Of a stretch of DNA of 64,000 bases, positions 24,285 through 33,004 are shown piece after piece. The stretch lies in contig JBEKGJ010000026.1 of NCBI GenBank assembly GCA_050012855.1, forward strand, positions 1-64,000. The letters are read 5' to 3'. Made by a program: the position numbers and the translations under genes. Position 1 is the first letter of the stretch, and each line of letters opens with the position of its first letter. This DNA is from JAJXZJ01 sp050012855. Its GTDB lineage: Bacteria > Verrucomicrobiota > Verrucomicrobiia > Limisphaerales > J093. Under the pieces are notes generated by a model. It had not been told where the DNA came from. It was given only the letters and a program-made list of their open reading frames with translations, and did no database searches.

Positions 24285-24809
24285 TTAGCTGGTGGTCGGT
24301 CGGCGGATGGCGATGCGGCGACCCGCCGCCCATAGCTTGAGACGGCGCTGGCATTCGTCAATGGGCAGCCGAGGGTTCGTCTTCATCAACTGCTCCAGAC
24401 ACGAAATTGCCGTGGTCAGGTCGAGGATCGCGTCTTCGACCAGCAGATCCAACAACCATAGAATGCCGTGCGCTTCCACCTTGGCCTTCTCGGCGTGAAG
24501 ACGGAGTCTATTGTCGCCCGTCAGGAGAATGGCCGGGAGTTGCAGGGCGAGTTGAAACACGGAGCAATCCTCCAACGACAGACTGGGCGGTTGCAGGGCT
24601 TTGAAAGCCAGCAAGGCGGCCATTTCCGTTCCTGTGATCGTCTTCACCCGGAGTTGGCCCGTCAGGACAAACGCCGCCACGGATGGGCGCACTTCCAGCA
24701 GCACGAGGTCCGTCGTGTGGGTTTCGATGCCGAGGCGGAAGTACGCCTCCAACAATCCGGCCTTCTGGAGGTCGATCAGAATGTTCGCATCCTGGATCGC
24801 AAGAATCAT
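24285..24809 (-). CDS. PIN-domain toxin (174 aa)
   Basis: The protein begins MILAIQDANILIDLQKAGLL, with the first PIN aspartate at residue 7, and has LLLEV and LLTGDNRLR with further acidic positions. The size is normal for PIN toxins, which are usually RNases. Its start overlaps the antitoxin-like stop by four bases (24806-24809), so the two are coupled. It is convergent with res, with only four bases between the stops. Confidence 0.8.
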   Translation of the reverse strand: MILAIQDANILIDLQKAGLLEAYFRLGIETHTTDLVLLEVRPSVAAFVLTGQLRVKTITGTEMAALLAFKALQPPSLSLEDCSVFQLALQLPAILLTGDNRLRLHAEKAKVEAHGILWLLDLLVEDAILDLTTAISCLEQLMKTNPRLPIDECQRRLKLWAAGRRIAIRRPTTS

Positions 24810-25870
24810 GGCACGAGCTGGAGGGATTCCCGGAAAGCCGCCAGCGGTTTGCCGGCGAGGCTCGCGGCTTTCGAAAGACTGACCAGTTCGCTGGAAGCCG
24901 CCCGATACAGCAGTTGTTCAAACCGGTTGGATTGCTCGGGGCCGGGGAACTCCACGGGTTCGGGGTTGCGCCATCCTCTGGCGTTCAAGGCGACGTTGAA
25001 CCGGATGTAGTGTTTCTCGGTGATGAGTTTCAGATTGCGCGCCCGCGCCATGGTAGCGGCGATGGAGATGCCAAAATCGCGCTTTAACTCGAACAGTTCG
25101 TTCCAACTGACCGCGTCGCGCTTGGCGCCGAACTCCGCCAGAAAAATCTCCCGTGGCATCAGCACCGCTCCGGCAAACGCGTGGCACAGGCGTTCAATGT
25201 CCTTCGTGGTAAAACGATCCTTGTCAAACTCCAGAATCAAGTGGGCCAACTCGTGGAGGGCGGTGAGGCGTTTACGGTCAGCGGGAAAGCGACGGTTCAC
25301 GACCACTACGGGAATCTTCCCCGCCCATCCCGACATGCCGTCGAACTTGTCCGGCGCTTCCAGGTCGTAAATTTTCACTTGATGCTCTTCGAGCATTTCC
25401 AGGACGTTGGGCAGGGCACTCCCGCCCAGATCCCATTTTTGCCGCAGCTTCTCCGCCGCAGTCTCGATGTCTGCGGGTGCGCGAATGACCATGCCGGTCA
25501 GCGGGTTCTCGAAGCCCATGTCCAAACCGAGCAACTGCTCCACTTCCAGGTAGCGCTCGAAGAAGTCTCGGGCTTGTTCCTTGACCGCCTCCTTTTGCTT
25601 CACGGGCATGGTGGCCCGTTTGCGGAACTCGACTTTTTGGAGCGACACGGTCAGCGGGCGAAAGAAGAAGTCCGCGCTCTGCTTCAGGGCGCCCGCCAGC
25701 GCCACGAGTACGTCACTGCCGGGCAGCATCTCGGCCTTTTCGTATTTGTGAAGGGCGGCGTAGCTGACGGCCCCCTCCACTTCCTGCGACAGCGCGCGCA
25801 GGGACAGGCCACGCATTTTGCGGGCCTGCTCCAACCGCTTGGCGAAAGTAACTTTGTGGTCGGTGTTCAT
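24806..25870 (-). CDS. XRE-type regulator with ImmA/IrrE metalloprotease domain (354 aa)
   Basis: A helix-turn-helix XRE domain occupies about residues 6-65 (RLEQARKMRGLSLRALSQEV and VSYAALHKYEKAEMLPG). The middle is helical, and a zinc protease motif, LHELAHLILEF with HELAH, lies near residue 225. Such proteins act as antitoxins or regulators that cleave a repressor or themselves. ATG 25870 is preferred; a TTG at 25882 would put the N-terminus inside the operator. No Shine-Dalgarno is seen before the ATG, so the mRNA may be nearly leaderless. It is the upstream partner of the PIN gene. Confidence 0.8.
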   Translation of the reverse strand: MNTDHKVTFAKRLEQARKMRGLSLRALSQEVEGAVSYAALHKYEKAEMLPGSDVLVALAGALKQSADFFFRPLTVSLQKVEFRKRATMPVKQKEAVKEQARDFFERYLEVEQLLGLDMGFENPLTGMVIRAPADIETAAEKLRQKWDLGGSALPNVLEMLEEHQVKIYDLEAPDKFDGMSGWAGKIPVVVVNRRFPADRKRLTALHELAHLILEFDKDRFTTKDIERLCHAFAGAVLMPREIFLAEFGAKRDAVSWNELFELKRDFGISIAATMARARNLKLITEKHYIRFNVALNARGWRNPEPVEFPGPEQSNRFEQLLYRAASSELVSLSKAASLAGKPLAAFRESLQLVP

Positions 25871-25873
25871 GTC

Positions 25874-25912
25874 GGTTGACAAAATATAGTTTTTTATGCT
25901 ATTTTGTCAACC
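25874..25912 (-). promoter_or_regulatory. Palindromic operator for the toxin-antitoxin pair
   Basis: Arms ggttgacaaaata (25874-25886) and ctattttgtcaacc (25899-25912) are near-perfect complements around an AT-rich centre. The site abuts the ATG at 25870 and contains a ttgaca-like word on the plus strand and its mirror on the minus strand. Autoregulation by the XRE domain is the natural reading. Confidence 0.7.
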
Positions 25913-25920
25913 GTGATTTT

Positions 25921-25938
25921 GGGGGTTGTTAGACCCCC
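25921..25938. terminator. Hairpin between integrase and toxin-antitoxin pair
   Basis: The stem gggggt (25921-25926) and accccc (25933-25938) closes a six-base loop. It lies downstream of the integrase stop. No U-run follows on the minus strand, so termination would be weak. Confidence 0.3.
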
Positions 25939-26008
25939 CACACGTCCGCCACGTCGACCCTGGCGCGGCGGACTTTCCCGGTGTCGCTGGGGCGCTGGGG
26001 GTCCCGGC

Positions 26009-27244
26009 TCATGCGGCCGCTTGCGCCGGGAATTGGACGATTTCGCCCTTTACCGTCTCCGGGGTGATGGTCCAGAACTTGGCGGCTTCGGCAGGTTTCA
26101 CGAGCGCCCGGTAGTGCGCCTGGATTACGTTCGGGCTGTTCCCCGCCCAGGCTGCCGTCTCGCCTTCATGCTGGCAGCGGGCGAGGTGGTAGGAAACGGC
26201 GCTGTGCCTCAGCGTGTCCTGCTGCCACGGGCGGAGGTCCGGGTGCTCGTCCGTCGGCGTCCCCCAACCTACGGTTTCCTTCACCGCGTTGAAATCCTTG
26301 CACCAGTTCGGCGGGACGATCGCGGGGCGCGTGAGGGCGAACGGGGCCAGCCAGGCCTCCAGGTTTTCGCTGATCGCCACTAGGCGACGCGCTCGCATCT
26401 TGGCCAGACTCGCGTCCAAGGTGATCGTCCGCTGTGGCAAATCAATCCGATCCCACGTGATGCGGGCAAGTTCTCTCGGGCGTAATCCGGCGAAGACCGC
26501 AAGTGCCACATACGGGACCAGCAGGCCGTCCTTGTACGCGCTGGCCGCGGCGAGCAGCTTCGCGGTCTGCTCGGGCGTCAAGATGCAGGGCTCGTGGCGC
26601 TCGGTCTTGATGATCGGGATTTTTGCGACCGGGTTCTCGGCACAAAAGCCCTGCTGCCTGGCCCACTGGAAGAAGCCGTGAAGGACGCGCCGGCAGTTGT
26701 TCCGTGTCAACGGGCCGCGTGACGGTTTGAAGATGAGCGGGCGGAGCGTGTCGGCGGTGATCCCCGACACAAGCTGCCGGCCATGCCGAGCGACAAGTTC
26801 CAGCGTCTTGGCGCGAAGGTTCACGAGGCTGTGAGGGCGGAGGTTGGCCGACCGGCGTTCGGCCATGAACTTCGCGACGGCGTCGGCAACGGTGATTTTC
26901 GTGACGGGTTCGCGGTAGTTGTCGAGGTAGAACCGAACGGCTGGGACCAGGGGGCGAGCGCCAAGTTCTGCAAAGGCGGCTTCCGCCTCGGCGACTTGGG
27001 CGGCGGTCAACCGGGTGACGATGGGGCGGGCGGCGTCGACGAGGTTCGTGGCTTCAATTTCGAGTTGCTGTAACCGGGCCAGGGCTTCGCCGTGGCTGGG
27101 GAAGTTCTGACGGATGCGGACGCCGCCACGCCAACCGATTACCCGGTAAACGACCACTCCCGAGGGGTTCGTGAATTCGACGATCCGAAAGGCGCCGCGG
27201 CCGCGAGGGGTGGGTTTCCTGCTCTTTCTTGCGGGTTTCTTCAT
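26009..27244 (-). CDS. int: Tyrosine recombinase / integrase (411 aa)
   Basis: An AP2-like N-terminal part (about 15-60) and a core-binding domain (about 115-205) precede the catalytic domain. That domain has GLRPRELARI (R255), TLRHSAVSYH (R346, H347) and the nucleophile in QAHYRALV (Y378). The usual first His of box II is Asp here (D343). The gene reads away from the tRNA-Gln fragment at 27331-27379, the usual layout for elements integrated in tRNA genes. It should catalyse integration and excision of the whole element. Confidence 0.88.
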   Translation of the reverse strand: MKKPARKSRKPTPRGRGAFRIVEFTNPSGVVVYRVIGWRGGVRIRQNFPSHGEALARLQQLEIEATNLVDAARPIVTRLTAAQVAEAEAAFAELGARPLVPAVRFYLDNYREPVTKITVADAVAKFMAERRSANLRPHSLVNLRAKTLELVARHGRQLVSGITADTLRPLIFKPSRGPLTRNNCRRVLHGFFQWARQQGFCAENPVAKIPIIKTERHEPCILTPEQTAKLLAAASAYKDGLLVPYVALAVFAGLRPRELARITWDRIDLPQRTITLDASLAKMRARRLVAISENLEAWLAPFALTRPAIVPPNWCKDFNAVKETVGWGTPTDEHPDLRPWQQDTLRHSAVSYHLARCQHEGETAAWAGNSPNVIQAHYRALVKPAEAAKFWTITPETVKGEIVQFPAQAAA

Positions 27245-27252
27245 GCGGCGTA

Positions 27253-27275
27253 ATTTGCCATTTTACGTGGCAAAT
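27253..27275 (-). promoter_or_regulatory. Palindrome upstream of the integrase
   Basis: Perfect arms atttgcca (27253-27260) and tggcaaat (27268-27275) lie nine bases before the integrase start. Position and symmetry suggest an operator or an arm-binding site for recombination proteins. Confidence 0.5.
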
Positions 27276-27330
27276 GTCAACAAGAAGTTACGAGTACCCA
27301 GTAAATAAAGGTGAATAGTGACTATGCGCA

Positions 27331-27379
27331 AAGGTCTTTGGAGCCTTTAGTCCAGGTTCAAATCCTGGTCGGACAGCCA
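27331..27379 (+). pseudogene. 3' half of tRNA-Gln(UUG): right attachment site
   Basis: The stretch holds an anticodon stem-loop (aaggt, cttTTGgga-type loop at 27336-27342, gcctt) with anticodon TTG. It then has a T arm ccagg-ttcaaat-cctgg (27352-27368), an acceptor strand tcggaca, discriminator g and cca (27377-27379). No D arm or 5' acceptor strand tgtccga is found upstream, so it is a half gene. Similarity to a tRNA may begin a few bases earlier, near 27325. It marks the right end of the element. Confidence 0.85.
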
Positions 27380-27505
27380 ATACTGCTCAGGAAATCGCGG
27401 ATTCATCGAATTCGCGCACAGATTCCGCACAGAATTCCAGCACCTCTCCGAAGCAGGCCAAGCTTGCCGTCAAGGATGCCATCTGCGGGAGGACGAGCTT
27501 CCGTC

Positions 27506-28669
27506 TCACCAAACACTGAGCAGGCGCTGGCTGGCGCGCACCTTCTCGGGAACCGGTGACCGGCGCCCGGCCAGATCGTCGCCGTGAGGAACGAATCCAG
27601 GGGACATCCGGCAGAGCGTCGGCTGGACGAGCCAGTTCGCTGTCCCCATTCGCCGCCTCAGATCCGACGTGGCTTGCTGGTAGTCCGGTTTCTCCAGCCG
27701 CGCGATCCAGAGGCGATGCTCGCTGAAGGCCAGCATCGCGTGGTCGCCGGGACTGTCGCCAACCGCCAGGTAAGGACGTTGGCCAATTAGGTCCAGGATG
27801 GCCGCGACTTTGCCCGAATACACCGGCACGGGAAAATGCAGCTTCGACGTGAGCCGGAAAGAGCCGGTCACGCCCGGGTCAAGACGGGCGTATTTCGGGT
27901 TGGACGCCACGAGCAGCGGGTCTTTCCACAAAGAACCCCGCTCGTCCTGCAGCAGGGTCGATATCCCGACGACGTGGTCGGCGCGAAGCCCGGCGCCTTT
28001 CCGGCTCGCCCGCAACCGTGGGTTCAGCCCATTCAGGACCAGCCAGCGCACGCTCCAGACATTGCTGGCGGAAACAACCCACACGTCAAACGCATGTTCC
28101 ACCAGCACCGCGATCAATTCGACCATTTCCGGGTAGAACCAGGGCGCCGGATAGGCGGTGCGCCCCGGCGTGACGTCAATCAAACTTTCGCTCCCCGCGC
28201 AGGACAGCGCGAAGGCGTCGGCCGTGGCCGCGGTCACCGCTGCCACGGTCAGGCCGCCCAGAGCTTCCGCGGCCCACACATAACCGGTGGCCAGCGGCGC
28301 CGGGTCGTCGCCAGCGCCGCTGGCAGAACGGAGCGTCAACTCATAGTACTCCGTGACGTCGGCGCAGTCCGCGAGGTCCACGCGCGAGCCGTCGGCCAGC
28401 ACAAAACCCGGGGAAATCGCCGCCAGGCCCGGTGGCGTGATGGTGCGATCACGCGCCAGGATCGCCAGCGTGGCTTCACCGATGTCGCCGCACACGATCG
28501 AATTGTCGAAATCGAACACGACCGGCAGACGTCGGCCAGCACTCCGGCGGATCAGCCGTTCGAGTCCCTGGCGGGCTTCGTCGCACCAGCCCGGCGCACT
28601 TAGCAGAGGCGGCTGACGGCGACGCGTCGGGCGCGCCGGCGGGTTAATGGGGGGCTTTCGGTTTGGCAT
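27506..28669 (-). CDS. HAD-family phosphatase (387 aa)
   Basis: The DxD nucleophile motif VVFDFDNSIV (about residues 50-59), the VVSASN strand (about 200) and GDSPGDHAML (about 313-322) are the three HAD phosphatase signatures. The cap is large, as in phosphoserine- or phosphocholine-type phosphatases. The substrate cannot be read from sequence. It is last in a minus-strand operon and overlaps the end of the transporter gene by 26 bases, which suggests it acts on the imported phosphate ester. Confidence 0.8.
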   Translation of the reverse strand: MPNRKPPINPPARPTRRRQPPLLSAPGWCDEARQGLERLIRRSAGRRLPVVFDFDNSIVCGDIGEATLAILARDRTITPPGLAAISPGFVLADGSRVDLADCADVTEYYELTLRSASGAGDDPAPLATGYVWAAEALGGLTVAAVTAATADAFALSCAGSESLIDVTPGRTAYPAPWFYPEMVELIAVLVEHAFDVWVVSASNVWSVRWLVLNGLNPRLRASRKGAGLRADHVVGISTLLQDERGSLWKDPLLVASNPKYARLDPGVTGSFRLTSKLHFPVPVYSGKVAAILDLIGQRPYLAVGDSPGDHAMLAFSEHRLWIARLEKPDYQQATSDLRRRMGTANWLVQPTLCRMSPGFVPHGDDLAGRRSPVPEKVRASQRLLSVW

Positions 28670-29954
28670 TCCAGATGGAGATCATGAGTGAGGCGGCGAC
28701 CAGCACCAGGCCGGCCAGGACATAGAAGGTCAGCGACCAGTCGCCCTTGGAGAGATCCTTCAACCAGCCGACGCCGGCACCGGAGAAGATCGCCCCCAGC
28801 GCCCCGAAGCACATGGTCAGGCCAGTGGCCATCGAAGCGGCTTGGGGATGGCTGATGTCCACAGTGGCCGCGCCGCTCATCAGCATGTCGGGTCCGTAGA
28901 TCAGGAAACCGGCCAGACCCAACACAGCGGTGGCCACCACCCACTCGCCTTTCGGAATGTGGGCAAACCCGACGCAGGTCAGGGCCAGGCCAATTTGCAT
29001 GATGGCGCAGACCGGCGCCCGGCGCCGCTGAAAAAACGCGTCCGAGGCCCAGCCGGCGCTGATCGCCCCCAGGGATCCGACCAGCGGGATGACCACGGCG
29101 GTGATGGCGCTGCCCTTGATGCTGCGGCCATGGAAATCGGCCATGTACTGGATGCTCCAGTTCATGAAGCTGTAACGCACAGCGTTCATGCAGAAGAAGC
29201 CGATGGCGAGAATCCAGAGGATCCGGTTCGCGAGCGTCAGCCGCAGGATGGCCCAGGTCGAGTCCCAGCCCCCGGCCGCGCCGAGGGCCGCGGTCGGCGC
29301 AGTTTCCCCCGCCGGAGCGGCGGTGGCATTGTCATCGCGGACGGTGGAAAAACCCACTTCCTCCGGGGTGTCGCGCAGGAACGCGTAGAACGCCAGCGTC
29401 CACGGCAGCATCACGATCCCAGGGACCAAGAAGGCCGCCCGCCAGCCGAACGCATCGCACAGGTAACCGGCGAGCAGCCACGAAAGCACGTTGCCCACGG
29501 TGTAACAGGTCGAAAGCAAGCCCATCAGCGTTCCGCGCCGCCGGGACGTGTTCCAGTTCGAGAGCGTCTGGACCACGAGCGACCAGCCGGCGGACTGGCC
29601 GAAGCCGTTGACGGCCCACAACCCCAGCATGACCGGGTAGGATGAGGCGAAGGCGAAAAGCAGATTGGTCACGGCCGCACAGACCATGGCGCAGGTCATC
29701 ATGCGCCGGGCGCCGTAACGCTGGCCCAGGGTCCCGTTGACGATCTGACCCACCGCGTAAAACACGGCGTACACCGACGGAATGGAGCCAACCTTGGCGT
29801 TGGTCCAGTCGGGAAACGTCTTGAGCAAAAGCGGCTGGGCGACGGCGAAGTTGACCCGGCAGAGGTAATAGGACGCATAAGCGCCCCAGAGAAGCCAGAA
29901 GATCCGGAACTGCCACGAGCGCAGTCCGGGCCGGGCGGCGGGAGTGTCGGGCAT
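28644..29954 (-). CDS. MFS transporter, organophosphate antiporter type (436 aa)
   Basis: About 12 membrane spans are visible. ASYYLCRVNFAVAQP (about 26-40), YAVGQIVNGTLGQRYGARR and GFGQSAGWSLVVQTLSNW resemble the organophosphate:phosphate antiporter family (GlpT/UhpT relatives). The start is ATG 29954; the longer open frame upstream is a shadow of the glutamine-synthetase gene. It is five bases after that gene's stop. Transport of a phosphorylated amine or alcohol would fit the neighbours, but this is inference. Confidence 0.82.
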   Translation of the reverse strand: MPDTPAARPGLRSWQFRIFWLLWGAYASYYLCRVNFAVAQPLLLKTFPDWTNAKVGSIPSVYAVFYAVGQIVNGTLGQRYGARRMMTCAMVCAAVTNLLFAFASSYPVMLGLWAVNGFGQSAGWSLVVQTLSNWNTSRRRGTLMGLLSTCYTVGNVLSWLLAGYLCDAFGWRAAFLVPGIVMLPWTLAFYAFLRDTPEEVGFSTVRDDNATAAPAGETAPTAALGAAGGWDSTWAILRLTLANRILWILAIGFFCMNAVRYSFMNWSIQYMADFHGRSIKGSAITAVVIPLVGSLGAISAGWASDAFFQRRRAPVCAIMQIGLALTCVGFAHIPKGEWVVATAVLGLAGFLIYGPDMLMSGAATVDISHPQAASMATGLTMCFGALGAIFSGAGVGWLKDLSKGDWSLTFYVLAGLVLVAASLMISIWNAKPKAPH

Positions 29955-29959
29955 AAGCG

Positions 29960-31306
29960 TCAGATGCGTTCGAAGTAGCGCTGCTTTTCCCAATCGGTCA
30001 CGGCGTCGCTGAAGGCCTGTTGCTCCAACCGCGCATGATGGACCTGAAACTCCACGACCTCGGGACCGAAGGCGGCGCGGGCCAGGGCGGACTGCGCGAA
30101 GAGGTCCGCGGCTTCGCGCAGGCTGGCCGGCAGGCGTGGAAGCCGGGCGTCCACGTAGGCGTTGCCGCGGTATTCCTCGCCGCAATCGAGTTTTTCGGCG
30201 ATGCCGGCGCGGCCGGCGGCCAGCATGGCGGCGAAGGCCAGATAGGGATTGGCGTCTGCGCCGGGCAGGCGGTTCTCGAGGCGGAAGCTGTTTCCGTGGC
30301 TGACGATGCGGAAGCCGGTCGTGCGGTTGTCGGTGGCCCAGGCCATGCGGGTGGGCGCCCAACTGCCGGGCTGATAGCGCTTGTAGCTGTTGATCGTCGG
30401 CGCAAAGCAGAGGCACAACTCCGGCGAGTATTTCATCAGACCACCGAGGACTTGGCGGAAAAGCCGCGAACCGGCGCGGCTCCTGGTGTCCCAGAAAAGG
30501 CTCCGGCCCGCCTTCCACAGGCTCAGGTGGATGTGGCAGGAGTTGCCCGCCTCGGTGGCGGACGGCTTCGCCATGAACGTCACCGCCTGGCCGTGCTGTC
30601 CGGCCATTTCCTTCACGCCCTGCTTGAACAGCACGTGCCGGTCGGCCATCGCCAGCGGCTCGGCGTACGTGAAATTGATCTCGTGCTGGCCCCGGCTCCA
30701 TTCGCCCTTGCTGCTTTCGACCGGCACGTCCGCGGCGCTCAGGCCGTTGCGGATGGCGCGCATCAGCGGCTCGTCGCGCGTGGGCTGCATGAGGTGATAA
30801 TCAATGCGATAGTCGCTCGAGGGCTGGAGCTCCCGATAGCCGCTCTGGAAAGCCGAATGGTAGGTCTGATTGAACAGGTAAAACTCCAGCTCGCTCGCGC
30901 AGAAGCACGTCATGCCTTCGCGTGCGAGCAGATCGAGCTGGCGCCGCAATACCGAGCGCGGCGCCTCGGCGACCAGTGTCCCGTCCTCCCGCACAAAGTC
31001 GCAGATCACCAACGCCGCGCCGGGCTGCCACGGCAGGAGACGCAGCGTGGCCAGGTCCGGGCGCATCGCGAAATCGCCGAAGCCGGTGTCCCAGCTCGCC
31101 ACCTTGAATCCGTCGAGCGGATCCATGTCCAGGTTCACGGTGAGCAGGTAGCTGCAGGCGTGCGTCCCGTGTCTGGCGGCCTGGTCGAGAAAGAAACCGG
31201 CGCGGAAACGCTTGCCGACCAGCCGGCCGAACGGATCGGGAACGGCGACGAGCACGGTGTCCACCTGTCCGGATCGAACGAGGGATTTGAGTTGGGCGAG
31301 GGTCAT
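29960..31306 (-). CDS. Glutamine-synthetase-family ligase (448 aa)
   Basis: Family motifs include SELEFYLFNQTYHS (about 137-150), GEWSRGQHEINFTYA (about 205-219), AGNSCHIHLSLW (about 255-266) and the ATP-binding NSYKRYQPGSWAPT (about 315-328). The shorter length and gene neighbours fit the branch that gamma-glutamylates amines (PuuA-like) better than ammonia-assimilating GlnA. The start is ATG 31306; upstream frame is non-coding repeat. With the aldehyde dehydrogenase, alcohol dehydrogenase and amidotransferase genes it suggests gamma-glutamyl protection of an amine during oxidation. Confidence 0.82.
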   Translation of the reverse strand: MTLAQLKSLVRSGQVDTVLVAVPDPFGRLVGKRFRAGFFLDQAARHGTHACSYLLTVNLDMDPLDGFKVASWDTGFGDFAMRPDLATLRLLPWQPGAALVICDFVREDGTLVAEAPRSVLRRQLDLLAREGMTCFCASELEFYLFNQTYHSAFQSGYRELQPSSDYRIDYHLMQPTRDEPLMRAIRNGLSAADVPVESSKGEWSRGQHEINFTYAEPLAMADRHVLFKQGVKEMAGQHGQAVTFMAKPSATEAGNSCHIHLSLWKAGRSLFWDTRSRAGSRLFRQVLGGLMKYSPELCLCFAPTINSYKRYQPGSWAPTRMAWATDNRTTGFRIVSHGNSFRLENRLPGADANPYLAFAAMLAAGRAGIAEKLDCGEEYRGNAYVDARLPRLPASLREAADLFAQSALARAAFGPEVVEFQVHHARLEQQAFSDAVTDWEKQRYFERI

Positions 31307-31453
31307 GGGGAAGAGGTGAAACGTAAAGCGTGAGGTGGTGCTGCGGCACAGGGACCGAAGCTGACTCTGATCCAGCCGCTGGGTGAGAAGCCAATTCCCG
31401 GCACCGACGCAGATGGCGTTTCGATCAGCCTGGCGCCCAACCTCGCCGTTCCC

Positions 31454-31556
31454 GTAGCGCAGCCGTCTTCGGCTGCGACTTCGGGCGGCGTCCCGCCGCT
31501 CGAACCAGCACCGGGCGTCACGCCTGGCCAACCCGCAGGCGGGACGCCTACGCTAC
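31454..31556. repeat. MITE-like palindromic repeat between operon genes
   Basis: Short terminal arms gtagcg (31454-31459) and cgctac (31551-31556) flank a strong hairpin gcagccg-tctt-cggctgc (31459-31476). Further G/C palindromes follow (cggcgtcccgccg; caggcgggacgcc). It fills most of the 267-base gap between the glutamine-synthetase and aldehyde dehydrogenase genes and may be a small non-autonomous repeat of the genome. Confidence 0.6.
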
Positions 31557-31573
31557 AGGGTTTGCGGGAGCAG

Positions 31574-33004
31574 TTACTCCGCCACATACACGTTCTTCAA
31601 CTCCGTGTAGCCTTCCATGGCCGCCATGCCCAGGTCACGGCCGAGGCCGCTCTGCTTGAAGCCGCCGAAGGGAGCCTCGACATGGACGCTGCTATGGGAG
31701 TTGACGCTGAGGACGCCGCTTTGCACGGCGCGGCTCACCCGCAGGGCGCGCGACAAATTGTTCGTCCAGATCGAACCGCTCAGTCCGTAGGGCGAGGCGT
31801 TGACGTCGCGCAGCATCTGCGCCTCGTCATCGAAGGGCACGATGGCGACCACCGGCCCGAAAATCTCCTCGCGCCAGCAACGGTCCTCCCGGCCCACCTC
31901 GAGCAGGACGGTCGGCTCGAGGTAAAAGCCCTTTGACGGGGGCCGCCCCCCGCCGCAGGCGAACCGGCGGCCGTGTTCGCGGGCGTCGGCCAGAAACGCC
32001 TCCACGCTGGCACGCTGCCCGGAGGAAACCAGCGGGCCAAGCTGCGTCGCCGGCTGCGTGGGATCGCCCACGACAAGCTGGCGCGTGGCGGCGACGAATT
32101 GCTCGACGAACGGTTCAAAAACACTGCGCTCGACGAATACACGGCTGCGCGCACAGCAATCCTGACCGGTGTTGGCGAACACGCTCATGGGCGACGTGGC
32201 GGCGGCGCGCGGCCAGTCGGCGTCGGCGAAGACAATGTTGGGGGACTTGCCACCGAGCTCGAGCGACACCCGTTTGAGACCGCGCGCGGCGAGTTCCATG
32301 ATGCGGCGGCCGATTTCGGTTGAACCGGTGAACGACACCTTGCGCACGAGCGGGTGTGTGACGAGGGCATCGCCCACCACACTGCCGGCGCCGGGCAACA
32401 CCTGCAGGACACCGGGTGGCAGGCCGGCCTCGCCGGCCAATTCTCCCAGCCGCAACGCGGTCAGCGGCGAGAGCGACGCGGGCTTGAGCACCACGCAATT
32501 GCCGGCGGCCAGCGCCGGCGCCGACTTCCAGCAGGCGATGGGAAACGGAAAGTTCCACGGCACGATGCAGGCCACGACGCCCATCGGTTGCCGCAGGGTG
32601 AAATCAAAGCCGCCGCGGCTCACGGGAATGGTCTGCCCGCAGAATTTTCCCACGGCGCCGGCGTAGTACTCGAACACCTTCGCACCCAGGCCGGCCTCGT
32701 CCCGGGCGTCGGCGATCGGCTTGCCGATGTGGAGGGTTTCCAGTTGGGCGATTTCCTCGGCGTGCGCGCGCAGCGTGCGTGCCACGTTGAAGAGGATTTC
32801 CGCCCGCTTGCCCGGCGCGAGATCGCGCCAGCCGGATTCCCACGCGCGGTGCGCGGAAACAACGGCCGCGTCAACGTCGGTGACGCCAGCGGCGGAAACC
32901 TCGACGAACACCTCCTCGGTGGCGGGGTTGGTGAGGGGGTGGCGCCGGCCGTCCGCGGCGTCGCGGCAGAGGCCATCCACGAAGAGTTGACTGGGCAGAT
33001 TCAT
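31574..33004 (-). CDS. NAD(P)-dependent aldehyde dehydrogenase (476 aa)
   Basis: The family motifs are in place: FTGSTEIGRRI (about 226-236), the general base LELGGKSPN (about 247-255) and the catalytic cysteine region FANTGQDCCARSRV (about 276-289). Also present are PWNFPF and EEIFGPVVAIVPF. It oxidises an aldehyde to an acid. The ATG at 33004 overlaps the alcohol dehydrogenase stop by four bases, so the two oxidation steps are coupled. Length is normal and the gene looks intact. Confidence 0.9.
   Translation of the reverse strand: MNLPSQLFVDGLCRDAADGRRHPLTNPATEEVFVEVSAAGVTDVDAAVVSAHRAWESGWRDLAPGKRAEILFNVARTLRAHAEEIAQLETLHIGKPIADARDEAGLGAKVFEYYAGAVGKFCGQTIPVSRGGFDFTLRQPMGVVACIVPWNFPFPIACWKSAPALAAGNCVVLKPASLSPLTALRLGELAGEAGLPPGVLQVLPGAGSVVGDALVTHPLVRKVSFTGSTEIGRRIMELAARGLKRVSLELGGKSPNIVFADADWPRAAATSPMSVFANTGQDCCARSRVFVERSVFEPFVEQFVAATRQLVVGDPTQPATQLGPLVSSGQRASVEAFLADAREHGRRFACGGGRPPSKGFYLEPTVLLEVGREDRCWREEIFGPVVAIVPFDDEAQMLRDVNASPYGLSGSIWTNNLSRALRVSRAVQSGVLSVNSHSSVHVEAPFGGFKQSGLGRDLGMAAMEGYTELKNVYVAE

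Larger units (their letters stand above)
1..27379. mobile_element. Integrated element (prophage remnant / defence island), left end outside window
   Basis: A tyrosine recombinase gene lies at the right end, next to a 49-base 3' half of a tRNA-Gln(UUG) gene. No matching 5' half is present, so this half is read as the displaced right attachment site. The rebuilt tRNA gene should then lie to the left of position 1 on the plus strand. The interior carries phage head genes, a type III-like restriction-modification set, a toxin-antitoxin pair and a SIR2 cluster, with patches of clearly different base composition (for example AT-rich 20417-21715 between GC-rich neighbours). The host genes to the right are ordinary metabolic genes. 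The left boundary is not visible. Confidence 0.72.

Noticed and set aside
28644..30701. Apparent fusion of an unknown domain to the transporter
   Set aside because: The first 249 codons are out-of-frame glutamine-synthetase sequence; the transporter starts at ATG 29954.
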